A DNA stretch of 31,098 bases, from positions 1 to 31,098 of the IMG/VR virus record IMGVR_UViG_3300047476_000933. One strand, 5' to 3'. Below the pieces are notes generated by a model, which had not been told where the DNA came from, searched no databases, and saw only the letters and a program-made list of their open reading frames with translations. Below, in pieces: positions 24,444 to 31,098 of the stretch. The position numbers and the translations under genes are program-made. Numbering within the stretch: position 1 is the stretch's first letter; every line of letters begins with the position of its first letter. Source of the stretch: a virus.

Positions 24444-25267
24444 ATTTTCTTGTAAGAGTAGGTAAGACCTATGTCTCGATCAAACTTATTGAAATAAGTG
24501 TTAGCGGGATCAATCCAACTGAACAACCAGTTGCGAATGTCGCCCGGGTTGTGTTTTAATAGGGTTTCTTCAGGAAACTCCATTAGTACAACTCTCTTTT
24601 CAACTCTAGGATAGCAGTTAGCAATATGCATAGGTCCACTATTGACACCAATGAACTTAGACGAAGTTGCTATTTCTCGAGCCGACTGCCAATAATCGTA
24701 TTGCCCTCTGCGATCAATACTGTGACCACCCACAGGTTTGTCACCTTTAGAACCAATTTGCACTATTTGATAGTCACGATAATTTTCTAAGATTGCTGTG
24801 ATAACTTCGTCACTCAAATAACGCTCAGAATCCTCTCCTGAACTATATCTAATAGCAGGCTCGTTATCTCTAGTTCTATCACTGCCGCTGGTGTGTACTA
24901 CAATTTTATCTGGTTGTATCTTTTCGTCTTCGTAGATGTATAACCTTGGGTGACGAAGTACAATATTTTCAAGCCCAAAGTTTCGGCACATGTACTCAAT
25001 TTGACTATTAGCCACAAAAGACTTCATAGTATCAAAATAGTGTTGCGCCTGCTGAGGCACACGACAATCTGGTATCAGATTGATTGTGGGTAGTCCTTGA
25101 CTTTCTTGTTCTGTTTTAAATTCAACATAAGGATTGTGTTTAAAAGCCCAAATTGCAGAGTCTGTGATCACAGATTTCTCACCAGTGGCATGAAAAATAT
25201 TCTCAGGTACACCTGTAGTACAGACCTGGTCACCAATGTGACGGAAGTTGAAATGTAATTTAAACAT
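24440..25267 (-). CDS. GT9-like (heptosyltransferase-type) glycosyltransferase
   Basis: The 275-residue protein begins FNFRHIGDQVCTTGVPENI, like the G-D-x-x-x-x-x-P start of ADP-heptose transferases. IVVHTSGSDRTRDN (122-135), YQIVQIGSKGD (166-176) and KFIGVNSGPMHIANCYP (204-220) match the second domain, where the last motif is the GT9 signature G-x-x-S-G-x-x-H-x-A. The length is a little short of the family, and the N-terminal domain looks reduced. It overlaps the DUF5672-like gene by 4 bases and starts right after the methyltransferase stop. Confidence 0.8.
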   Translation of the reverse strand: MFKLHFNFRHIGDQVCTTGVPENIFHATGEKSVITDSAIWAFKHNPYVEFKTEQESQGLPTINLIPDCRVPQQAQHYFDTMKSFVANSQIEYMCRNFGLENIVLRHPRLYIYEDEKIQPDKIVVHTSGSDRTRDNEPAIRYSSGEDSERYLSDEVITAILENYRDYQIVQIGSKGDKPVGGHSIDRRGQYDYWQSAREIATSSKFIGVNSGPMHIANCYPRVEKRVVLMEFPEETLLKHNPGDIRNWLFSWIDPANTYFNKFDRDIGLTYSYKKI

Positions 25268-25852
25268 TTATAGTTTTTTGAGTATTATTTCAACAGCAGA
25301 ATCTGCAATGTCATCGTAGGTTTGATCGTACCTAGGTGCACGATACCTATAAGTAGCATCAAGCAATTCTATTTTTAAAGTTTTGATTTGATCCCCAAAG
25401 GACGCTAATAGGTTCATTAAATTAACTGACACCGGTGACCAAGATTCCTTTTTAAAAATAGTAAATGTGCACTTGTGGTCACCATTGAATGTAGAAGGAA
25501 ACTGTCCTTGCTCGTAGAGATCTTCGTCAGGAACCAAAATAACTAGGTGGCCGCCTGGCCGACAAATTCTAATCCAATTGCTTAATCCTTCATAGGGATT
25601 TAATAGATGCTCTAGACAATGACTACTGTGTACAAAGTCGTAGGTGTTGTCCTCAATGCCTTGCATAAGTTGGGCATCACCGTCATGCCAATCCCAGTCA
25701 CGAACTTCTTGAATGCCGGGGAAAAAGTCTTTAAAGTTTGACAGCCCGTCGTTGCCTGCACCAATGTCAATACCGCGACCTACAAAGTATCTTGTAGCAA
25801 AACGGATATCGTACATTCTCCTTACCATGGATTTACTAGTTTCTTTTGTCAT
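25268..25852 (-). CDS. class I SAM-dependent methyltransferase
   Basis: The 194-residue protein has motif I GIDIGAGNDG (27-36), an acidic strand (VRDWDWHDGDAQL), motif IV-like YDFVHSSHCLEHLLNPYEGL (about 80-99) and the post-motif RICRPGGHLVILVPDEDL. This is the Methyltransf_11 arrangement, typical of small-molecule, sugar or lipid methylation; no target-recognition domain for DNA is seen. AAGGG stands before the ATG at 25852. It lies in the middle of the glycan cassette, so a sugar methylation is the best guess. Confidence 0.85.
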   Translation of the reverse strand: MTKETSKSMVRRMYDIRFATRYFVGRGIDIGAGNDGLSNFKDFFPGIQEVRDWDWHDGDAQLMQGIEDNTYDFVHSSHCLEHLLNPYEGLSNWIRICRPGGHLVILVPDEDLYEQGQFPSTFNGDHKCTFTIFKKESWSPVSVNLMNLLASFGDQIKTLKIELLDATYRYRAPRYDQTYDDIADSAVEIILKKL

Positions 25853-25853
25853 G

Positions 25854-26447
25854 TTATTCCCTTGATAAAAGAATGTAGCCTTCTTGGTTGGTAAACTTTT
25901 TAACTGAATAGCCTTGATACTTGTTTATAAAATCTAGGTTCAGACCAAATTGATGTCTATCGGCCCATACGCCATTTTCAAAAGGATGGTCCTCGTAGAT
26001 CCTAAGGTCGTCGCAGATGATTATATCTTGTTTATCTTTTCTATTTTGATAAATGATATCCAATTCTTGCTCCAATGGAAAAGTAAGGTCGTCTTTTACA
26101 ACTTCTACAGATCCATTGCTTTTATCAAAGCCAAACAGGTGTGCATCTAAAAAGAAAACAACCGATGAGATATGTTGAATCTTAGACATCAAATTAGTTA
26201 AAAATTCAACAGATGACTCTTGCGTAATTGTAACACTGGCTTCTCTATCCTTAAATCGATTATTACAAAACTCGATCATTTGTGGATCAATGTCACAACT
26301 ATAGCATTCTGTAAAACCCACCTGCATGGCATAGTCTAAAGAATCGCCATAAAAACAACCTGTCTCAACAAATGTTTTGGTGTTTAGTAGTTCAACAACT
26401 TGATCGAGAGGTAAACAATCTCGACTGAATAATTTTAGTGTTCCCAT
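25854..26447 (-). CDS. SAM-dependent methyltransferase-like protein
   Basis: The protein has 197 residues. FVETGCFYGDSLDYAMQVGF (26-45) fits motif I (E-x-G-x-x-x-G-x-S), YSCDIDPQMIEFCNNRF matches the acidic motif II loop, and VVFFLDAHLF (about 97-106) resembles motif IV of FkbM/TylF-type enzymes. DIIICDDLRIYED may be a second metal- or substrate-binding strand. AAGGAAATT precedes the ATG. It starts 7 bases after the GT9-like stop. The usual role of such enzymes is O-methylation of sugars or natural products. Confidence 0.78.
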   Translation of the reverse strand: MGTLKLFSRDCLPLDQVVELLNTKTFVETGCFYGDSLDYAMQVGFTECYSCDIDPQMIEFCNNRFKDREASVTITQESSVEFLTNLMSKIQHISSVVFFLDAHLFGFDKSNGSVEVVKDDLTFPLEQELDIIYQNRKDKQDIIICDDLRIYEDHPFENGVWADRHQFGLNLDFINKYQGYSVKKFTNQEGYILLSRE

Positions 26448-26454
26448 AATTTCC

Positions 26455-27183
26455 TTAAATTATAAATTGGTCTGGTCGTCGGAAAAGACAAAAGTGACTG
26501 GCAGAATTTTTTTGGTTCTCTAGAAAAACTGGCTTCTTCAACGACTCGTTAATTGCATTTATTAGATTTTCATTACCGGCATAAAATTTTGCGGCTGCTA
26601 CAATGCTGGCTATTTCGAGCACAGTTTTTGTTTCATGCCAGGCAATACCAGTATTGTGTTGTTGCTCAAACAAATTGTATTCTTCCTGTGTTCCTAGAAA
26701 AACACCATGCTTGGCAATGTTTTGTTCTTTAAGGTAAAGATAAAAAGGATTAGGAGTTTCATTACCGGCCAAGTATCGCTTGGTCCTTGAAACTACAATT
26801 TTATTTTTAAAGTCTTGATTTGGTGTAACGGTAAGCCAAGGGCGATCTAATTCAGATTCGATATCCACTGAGCCTAAGTTAAACGCATGAAAAAAGCTAC
26901 CAGCTATTGACGATTTTATTTGAAATATTTTTGTGCGAAAAAGATCTAGGTTATAATCAATGTCTTGATCAGTATAAGTCTGCACACTGGTAATATAGGG
27001 TTGTTGCTCAAGCAGTCCAATAATTGATTCAGCAGATGCCTGTGTCAACTTGTACTCGTTTGCACCAGGATCAAAATCATTTAAACGGAGATATAAGTTG
27101 CCGCCGCCAAGATATCTAACTAGCGGAAGCGACCAAATAATATCTCCAAGTTTTCCCGAATGCAAAAATGATTTAATTGTCAT
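26455..27183 (-). CDS. GT9-like glycosyltransferase-related protein
   Basis: The 242-residue protein begins KSFLHSGKLGDIIWSLPLVR, close to the heptosyltransferase start G-D-x-x-x-x-x-P. Later segments KIVVSRTKRY, HGVFLGTQEEYNLFEQ and EIASIVAAAKFYAGNENLIN match the second domain's layout, with the final G-N-E-x-x-x-x-x-A replacing the S-G-x-x-H-x-A motif, so the donor-binding residues are changed. It may be inactive or use another donor. It opens the six-gene cassette and overlaps the 52-aa gene upstream by 11 bases. Confidence 0.75.
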   Translation of the reverse strand: MTIKSFLHSGKLGDIIWSLPLVRYLGGGNLYLRLNDFDPGANEYKLTQASAESIIGLLEQQPYITSVQTYTDQDIDYNLDLFRTKIFQIKSSIAGSFFHAFNLGSVDIESELDRPWLTVTPNQDFKNKIVVSRTKRYLAGNETPNPFYLYLKEQNIAKHGVFLGTQEEYNLFEQQHNTGIAWHETKTVLEIASIVAAAKFYAGNENLINAINESLKKPVFLENQKNSASHFCLFRRPDQFII

Positions 27184-27331
27184 TTTTTGATTTGTCGGCT
27201 TCTAGATATTCTTTAATTACTCGAATGGCTTTACGACTGGTGTCGTAGACATATTCTTTGGTTTCGTCCTCAGTAGTAATAACTAAGATGAAGCCATTTG
27301 CCGCTTTGCGGATTTCGATTGATTCAAACAT
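27173..27331 (-). CDS. 52-aa small protein
   Basis: ATG at 27331 is preceded by AAGGATCAATC. The product (MFESIEIRKAANGFILVITT, then DETKEYVYDTSRKAIRVIKE) looks like a compact beta-beta-alpha protein. A promoter with TTGACT, 17 bases and TAACAT lies upstream. The 3' end overlaps the start of the first cassette gene by 11 bases, so it leads the glycan operon. No family is recognised, although small proteins with an NGFIL-V strand pair are frequent in T4-like phages. Confidence 0.75.
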   Translation of the reverse strand: MFESIEIRKAANGFILVITTEDETKEYVYDTSRKAIRVIKEYLEADKSKNDN

Positions 27332-27338
27332 GATTGAT

Positions 27339-27390
27339 CCTTATAAGGTGAATGTTAACAGTAGCATGTTAACACACAGACCTTATAAAG
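27339..27390. repeat. nested repeats in the promoter region (operator-like)
   Basis: Reading the plus strand: CCTTATAAGG (27339-27348), ATGTTAACA (27352-27360), ATGTTAACA (27366-27374) and CCTTATAAAG (27381-27390). The outer pair and the inner pair each repeat, and GTTAAC and CCTTATAAGG are themselves palindromes. The inner copies, 14 bases apart, cover the -10 and the start of transcription, a place suited to a repressor. Confidence 0.65.
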
Positions 27391-27394
27391 TCAA
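27366..27394 (-). promoter_or_regulatory. sigma-70-type promoter TTGACT-17-TAACAT
   Basis: TTGACT (27394-27389) and TAACAT (27371-27366) are 17 bases apart, upstream of the 52-aa gene and the glycan cassette. The -10 is weaker than in the other promoters and sits inside one of the ATGTTAACA repeats. Confidence 0.55.
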
Positions 27395-27403
27395 ACTATT
27401 TGG

Positions 27404-28942
27404 TTATCTTTTTTGACGACCGATCTGCGGTTCGCCGCCTGCTTCGGGTTCACTGCGAGTAGGACGAATATTTACTCGTTTGCCAGTTACTACATTAGGT
27501 GCTGCCACTGGTTCTAATGCTGGTTCAGATGATCGCTCATCGTCGATATCCTTGGCGCCATTGCGTAGAATCTTAAAAGTAAAATTGCCTTTAATACCAG
27601 TGCTGTAATAGGTCTTACTAGCACTAAAACTAACACCGGTTACAGTATCGCTGGGCCACTTGGTGTTAAAGTCATCTAATGTCCATTGATCACCTTTTTC
27701 ACTGGCCTTAGTATAAACTTGTATCAATGCGCCGTTGTTTAAAATTTCACTTGCGGCTTTACCAAAGTTTGTGTTTGTGTTTACATATTCTGCCACTTTG
27801 TGTGCCACAGCGGCAATGCTATGAAAATATAAATTAACAGATTCTGGTCTGTCTGTGTTTCGACCAGAAATTAAGGCCTGTAGTTTTTTGCTACCTAGTA
27901 GTTTGCCTTTTTCCAACGGCATAGGAGGCATATTTTTAAAGCTACGAATTGTTTCAACATCTTCATCGTCGATGATTTTGAACCTAACACCTAATTTTAA
28001 AGGTGCGCCACTTTGACCGCCTTGCTTGACATCGTTAATTAATTCAATAATGTCGGCATGTTTTTGTAACAGGGCAGGATTTGAAGATTTTAATTCTTCT
28101 GCGGCATCAACAATGTTCTTTGCACTGGCTTCGGCACCCTTAGCACCTTTACTGCTGACCTTGATCTTTTTGCCATCGGGTGCAATAAGAATACTGTCGC
28201 TTAACCCTTCGGTTTTGTCTGTTCCAAAGTTAATTGTGGTATTAGCAAACCCACCAACACCTAAAAACTTTTTGGCTGCATCGCCGGCATTACCTGTGTA
28301 GTTTCCGGTATGCAAGGCAATAGGATGTAGCAGTTCGCAGAAGTAATCTCTAAAAGCAGTAAACCCAAGTGCTGGTTCAGCAGGGATAGAGATTGGCAAC
28401 TTTTGCCCAGCAGCAATAGCCTGTGCAACTCGTGTTAATGGACTTTCTTCGCCAAACTTTTCAGCAACTTGTCTTACAATATCTGCAGGTGCTAATTCAT
28501 TACCATCAGTTAAAATGTCCTGTGGTGTCATGCCTGCTTGTGTTTTGGCTGCGGCTTTGCTGTTGTATCTGTAACCAGGAATACCAGACTGGTTATTCCA
28601 ATCATTCTGTGTTGGGTCCGGCTTAACTGCCTTGTAGGGTTTAACATAGGCCAATTTAGATCCATCGGGTTTATCAAATATAGCAATACCAAAGGCTAAA
28701 TCTTTAGGACCAAACTTGCCTATTAGGTCAACATAGGCATCGGGTATGTTAACCAACTCTTTTAATTCAGAAGCCATTTCTTCGTAACTACCGTACTGAG
28801 TACGATCCTGTGGATAAAATTGTACACTGTTTACATAGATTTTATCTTCAGGGTTGCTAGTGCTGATAAATTCTTCTCCGGCACGGCGTGCACCTAGACC
28901 GCGGCTTTCAACCAAAGTAATGATGTTAATTAGATCTCGCAT
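27404..28942 (-). CDS. large phage protein of unknown function with a possible nuclease core
   Basis: The protein has 512 residues and begins MRDLINIITLVESRGLGARR, a start I associate with large T4-like phage proteins of marine origin. Residues 245-275 (EGLSDSILIAPDGKKIKVSS, then KGAKGAEASAKNIVD) combine an aspartate (D249), a beta hairpin and an S-x-K (S263, K265) before a glycine-rich helix start, the outline of PD-(D/E)xK nucleases; this is only a pattern match. The C-terminal 50 residues are low-complexity and charged (PTRSEPEAGGEPQIGRQKR). The region between residues 330 and 460 is unrecognised. It follows the recombination genes directly. Confidence 0.82.
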   Translation of the reverse strand: MRDLINIITLVESRGLGARRAGEEFISTSNPEDKIYVNSVQFYPQDRTQYGSYEEMASELKELVNIPDAYVDLIGKFGPKDLAFGIAIFDKPDGSKLAYVKPYKAVKPDPTQNDWNNQSGIPGYRYNSKAAAKTQAGMTPQDILTDGNELAPADIVRQVAEKFGEESPLTRVAQAIAAGQKLPISIPAEPALGFTAFRDYFCELLHPIALHTGNYTGNAGDAAKKFLGVGGFANTTINFGTDKTEGLSDSILIAPDGKKIKVSSKGAKGAEASAKNIVDAAEELKSSNPALLQKHADIIELINDVKQGGQSGAPLKLGVRFKIIDDEDVETIRSFKNMPPMPLEKGKLLGSKKLQALISGRNTDRPESVNLYFHSIAAVAHKVAEYVNTNTNFGKAASEILNNGALIQVYTKASEKGDQWTLDDFNTKWPSDTVTGVSFSASKTYYSTGIKGNFTFKILRNGAKDIDDERSSEPALEPVAAPNVVTGKRVNIRPTRSEPEAGGEPQIGRQKR

Positions 28943-28945
28943 ACA

Positions 28946-29212
28946 TTATTTAGTGCTAGAGGTTTTTAAGCCAGCTATGAGGTCTACATGAACATTTTGT
29001 CTAAATTTTTCCAACTCATGCTCAAAACGACCGCAGACATCATCTAAGTTTTCAGCCGGCGAGCAATACAACTCTGCACTAAGTAGGCCGGCAAGATTTT
29101 CCAAACGATCCTTGCGTTCTTGTATGTCAAAAATATAGGCACAGGCTCCGCTATCACGAAGTCTGTGCCATTCTGATAAAAGTATCTGCGCTCGGATTTG
29201 TTGCGTTGTCAC
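28946..29212 (-). CDS. 88-aa hypothetical protein (GTG start)
   Basis: The frame opens with GTG at 29212 just after the stop of the preceding gene at 29214, with no clear ribosome site, so it is probably translated by coupling. The 88-residue product (TTQQIRAQILLSEWHRLRDS, then RKDRLENLAGLLSAELYCSP) is helical and contains three cysteines. No family is recognised. It lies within the recombination gene run 3 bases before the 512-aa gene and could be a small partner of either neighbour. Confidence 0.68.
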   Translation of the reverse strand: MTTQQIRAQILLSEWHRLRDSGACAYIFDIQERKDRLENLAGLLSAELYCSPAENLDDVCGRFEHELEKFRQNVHVDLIAGLKTSSTK

Positions 29213-29213
29213 T

Positions 29214-29666
29214 TTAAATTGAGTAATCTTCCATCCCAGCGCATTTAAGTCTAACTAGATGCCCTTGCATAAAATTCTTACTTTCAAGACCTTTAAGGAT
29301 TCCTAAATACTTATTACGCAAGAGTGCTACGCTATTAATTATGGTTTCATAATCAATAACTTCATCTTCGCCATCCACATACTTTTCAGCATCGCGACTA
29401 GTTAAAGCTCTGTTGTATGCTTCTAGATATTTTTGGAAATGTTTGCGTCGAATCTTGCGTAACTGAATATTCAAATAGTTTAACACAGCTTCAATTTCTT
29501 GAAGCTGGTTAAACCTGTGTTCAGTTATACCAGGCAATTGCGCTATACTCTTTTCAACTTGTCCAGAAATACGACATTCTCTTTTGGCCGCTTCTAACTC
29601 GTTTTCGTAATAGGTTATAAAGTCTGGTATGTTGGCAATATCATCGACTACTCGATTATACCACAT
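29214..29666 (-). CDS. coiled-coil protein near uvsX, candidate UvsY-type mediator
   Basis: The 150-residue protein is largely alpha-helical and charged (DFITYYENELEAAKRECRIS, then NIQLRKIRRKHFQKYLEAYN), followed by the constrained segment RDAEKYVDGEDEVIDYETII and a C-terminal helix (RNKYLGILKGLESKNF). The size, the charge pattern and the position two genes after uvsX fit a UvsY-like recombination mediator, which loads UvsX onto gp32-coated single strands. I see no residue-level match strong enough to name it, and a different ssDNA-binding helper is possible. The ATG lies 3 bases before the stop of the acidic gene ends. Confidence 0.78.
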   Translation of the reverse strand: MWYNRVVDDIANIPDFITYYENELEAAKRECRISGQVEKSIAQLPGITEHRFNQLQEIEAVLNYLNIQLRKIRRKHFQKYLEAYNRALTSRDAEKYVDGEDEVIDYETIINSVALLRNKYLGILKGLESKNFMQGHLVRLKCAGMEDYSI

Positions 29667-29668
29667 AC

Positions 29669-29899
29669 TTACTCTTCATCGTAACCGTAATCGTCGTCTT
29701 CTTCGAAATCAACAGCATACTCTTTATAGGCACGGCTTAGACTAGAATCAGTGGCGCTGAACTCTTTAAGTTCATTGTCGCTGAGTAAATCAACCATGAC
29801 ACTCATCAAAGTATCTGCGGCTTCTTGCCGATCTTTTTGTGCAATGTATTGCTTGAGTATAGTATACACTTCGCTCAAGACATCAACTTCAACACTCAT
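29669..29899 (-). CDS. 76-aa acidic protein coupled to uvsX
   Basis: The 76-residue protein starts MSVEVDVLSEVYTILKQYIA and ends in a strongly acidic tail (DFEEDDDYGYDEE). The first 55 residues are helical (DRQEAADTLMSVMVDLLSDN). Small acidic genes of this kind sit beside uvsX in T4-like cyanophages as I recall; the acidic tail resembles that of DNA-mimic or SSB-type interaction tails. The start overlaps the uvsX stop (ATGA at 29896-29899), so it is made in step with the recombinase. Confidence 0.8.
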   Translation of the reverse strand: MSVEVDVLSEVYTILKQYIAQKDRQEAADTLMSVMVDLLSDNELKEFSATDSSLSRAYKEYAVDFEEDDDYGYDEE

Positions 29900-30966
29900 T
29901 CTGTGACTTCCTCTTCAGGTTGTGGAACAGCAGTTTCGTGGCGATGCGGATTAGCGGCGTAGTCCGCCATTACACGATCCAAAGAGCTATCTTCGTTTCG
30001 TTCCCATGCCTTACGGAACTGTTTAATTACCGTGCCATCTGCTAGAGTGTATTTAAGACTATTGCCTTCCTTCTGCAATAAACCTTTACCTTCAAACATG
30101 TCCACCAGACCGCTGTAGGGATTCATTCCAGATTCATAAGGGATCTTAACCTGCACACTTTCAAAAGGCTTGGCGTAACGAGTTTTCATGATCTTACAAG
30201 CGGCACGAATACCCTTTACCTCGCTGATCTTGTTTCCGTCTTCGTCCTCTTTAAGTTTGAGCTTACGCATGGCTACTACAATGGAACTTGCGTAGATAAA
30301 ACCTTGTCCACCTGAAATTTTGTCATCTGGATCAAACATATCTTGGCTAGCATAGGTATGGTTAGTTGCTACCAGCCCTAAGTTTAAATCACCAAACATG
30401 TTAACACAGTTACGAACCAGTGCTGTCAAGGCCTTAGGCTTACGGCCCATATCACCTTTTAAGTCGCCTGCTTCAAACTGATTAACATCTGTAGGAGTTA
30501 GCAACATGCCTAGACTGTCTAATACAAACAGAACTTTAGGACGACTATCTTCGGGTAGAGTTTTATATTCTTTGACAAACTCTGAAATCATCTTAGCCAC
30601 ATCATCGATCATGGCCATGTTTAACTTGAGTAACTTATCTTCCGAAGTGTCAACATCTAATGCATGTAACCATGCTTCGTCGAGTGCGTTCTCAGTGTCA
30701 ATTAAGATGACATAGATACCTTGCTTCTGTGCGTTCTTAACAAGATTGCCAGAGCAAATAAAACTTTTGCCTGCGCCCGACTCGCCGGCAAATACTGTTA
30801 CCTTACCCATCGGAACACCTTTGTTAAAGTCACCGCTGATAAGATAATTTAATGCGTAATTGTTAGTACTAATCCAGTCAGTAGGATCGTTAAACCCGAT
30901 GCTGACTCCGTCAATACTTTTTGTAATATTTTTTCGAAACTTGCTTAAATCAAATGGCTTGCCCAT
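29896..30966 (-). CDS. uvsX: UvsX/RecA-like recombinase
   Basis: The 356-residue protein has Walker A GESGAGKS at 61-68, the catalytic glutamate in IDTENAL (E92), Walker B VLFVLD at 145-150 and the RecA-type switch LVATNHTY at 198-205. The C-terminal 35 residues are acidic (PQPEEEVTE at the end), as in T4 UvsX. The enzyme forms filaments on single-stranded DNA and carries out strand exchange in phage recombination-dependent replication with gp32, UvsY and the UvsW helicase. AAGGAG precedes the ATG with a spacing of 7. A terminator hairpin separates it from the gp32-like gene. Confidence 0.96.
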   Translation of the reverse strand: MGKPFDLSKFRKNITKSIDGVSIGFNDPTDWISTNNYALNYLISGDFNKGVPMGKVTVFAGESGAGKSFICSGNLVKNAQKQGIYVILIDTENALDEAWLHALDVDTSEDKLLKLNMAMIDDVAKMISEFVKEYKTLPEDSRPKVLFVLDSLGMLLTPTDVNQFEAGDLKGDMGRKPKALTALVRNCVNMFGDLNLGLVATNHTYASQDMFDPDDKISGGQGFIYASSIVVAMRKLKLKEDEDGNKISEVKGIRAACKIMKTRYAKPFESVQVKIPYESGMNPYSGLVDMFEGKGLLQKEGNSLKYTLADGTVIKQFRKAWERNEDSSLDRVMADYAANPHRHETAVPQPEEEVTE

Positions 30967-30979
30967 TGAATACTCCTTG

Positions 30980-31010
30980 AAAAGAAAACTCAGACCCGTA
31001 GGTCTGAGTT
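30980..31010 (-). terminator. terminator hairpin between gp32-like gene and uvsX
   Basis: AACTCAGACC and GGTCTGAGTT (30987-30996 and 31001-31010) form a perfect 10-pair stem with a CGTA loop, followed by TTTTCTTTTC on the minus strand. I see no good promoter between it and uvsX, so read-through probably sets the ratio of gp32 to UvsX. Confidence 0.8.
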
Positions 31011-31017
31011 ATACCGC

Positions 31018-31098
31018 TTACTTCTGACGGCTACGAATCATAGCCAAAATGTCTTCGGCTCGTTGACTAGATGGCTTAGAGGTCGATGGTGTAACAAC
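31018..31098 (-). CDS. 32: probable gp32 single-stranded DNA-binding protein, C-terminal end only
   Basis: The window cuts this gene, leaving the last 26 residues (VVTPSTSKPSSQRAEDILAM, then IRSRQK) and the TAA stop at 31018-31020. The pattern Ser/Pro linker plus R-A-x-D-I-L-A-M-I-R matches the C-terminal tail of gp32 proteins in T4-like cyanophages as I remember them, and gp32 next to uvsX makes functional sense. With so little sequence, another protein with a similar tail cannot be ruled out. Confidence 0.6.
   Translation of the reverse strand, partial: VVTPSTSKPSSQRAEDILAMIRSRQK

Overview
The window looks like part of the genome of a T4-like tailed phage (myovirus) of aquatic bacteria, probably assembled from a metagenome. 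The evidence is a UvsX recombinase, a UvsW helicase, a probable gp32 C-terminus, a tail-fibre block with collagen-like and Mtd-type modules, T4-type late promoter boxes (TATAAATA), and many small overlapping genes of types I recognise from marine and freshwater T4-like phages. The host is not certain. The early promoters are of bacterial sigma-70 type, and one gene (15737..16009) matches the bacterial BPSL0761 family, which I associate with proteobacteria. All genes but one are on the minus strand, so transcription runs from the right edge to the left. No gap longer than about 100 bases lacks a gene.

Right edge to 27.2 kb, recombination: C-terminal end of a probable gp32, a terminator hairpin, uvsX, an acidic 76-aa protein, a coiled-coil protein that could be a UvsY-type mediator, an 88-aa protein, a 512-aa protein with a possible nuclease core, then a promoter with nested repeats and a 52-aa protein.

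27.2 to 22.5 kb, sugar cassette: six tightly packed genes for glycan or methyl transfer (two GT9-like, one DUF5672-like, one GT4, two SAM-dependent methyltransferase-like).

22.5 to 18.2 kb, small early genes: SWIM zinc-finger protein, CxxC protein, small membrane proteins, a CCA-adding-like nucleotidyltransferase, a toxin-antitoxin-like pair, a 48-aa protein and an AAA+ ATPase. Several of these genes are under 60 codons. Strong TTGAC-17-TATAAT promoters overlap terminator hairpins here.

18.2 to 15.3 kb: a run of overlapping conserved small genes, including an L7/L12-like domain protein, a ribbon-helix-helix-like protein and the BPSL0761-family gene. The run ends in a terminator.

15.2 to 10.4 kb: a HARP-like protein overlapping uvsW, two conserved unknowns, a zinc-finger gene broken by a one-base frameshift, and a small protein carrying the catalytic-aspartate motifs of bacterial DNA polymerase III alpha. 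One lone plus-strand gene with its own late-type promoter sits at 10.0 to 10.4 kb.

10.0 kb to the left edge, adhesion module: a small beta-rich structural protein, a 1544-aa fibre with coiled-coil and YadA-head-like repeats, three collagen-like proteins sharing the G-Y-T-G-S motif, and a glycine-rich protein cut by the window edge.

The most unusual observations are: (1) six sigma-70-type promoters, all with exactly 17 bp spacing, three of which place the expected start of transcription on the ATG (leaderless); (2) the Pol III alpha-like mini-protein; (3) the HARP-like partner of UvsW; (4) the frameshifted zinc-finger gene, whose two halves rejoin with one base added.
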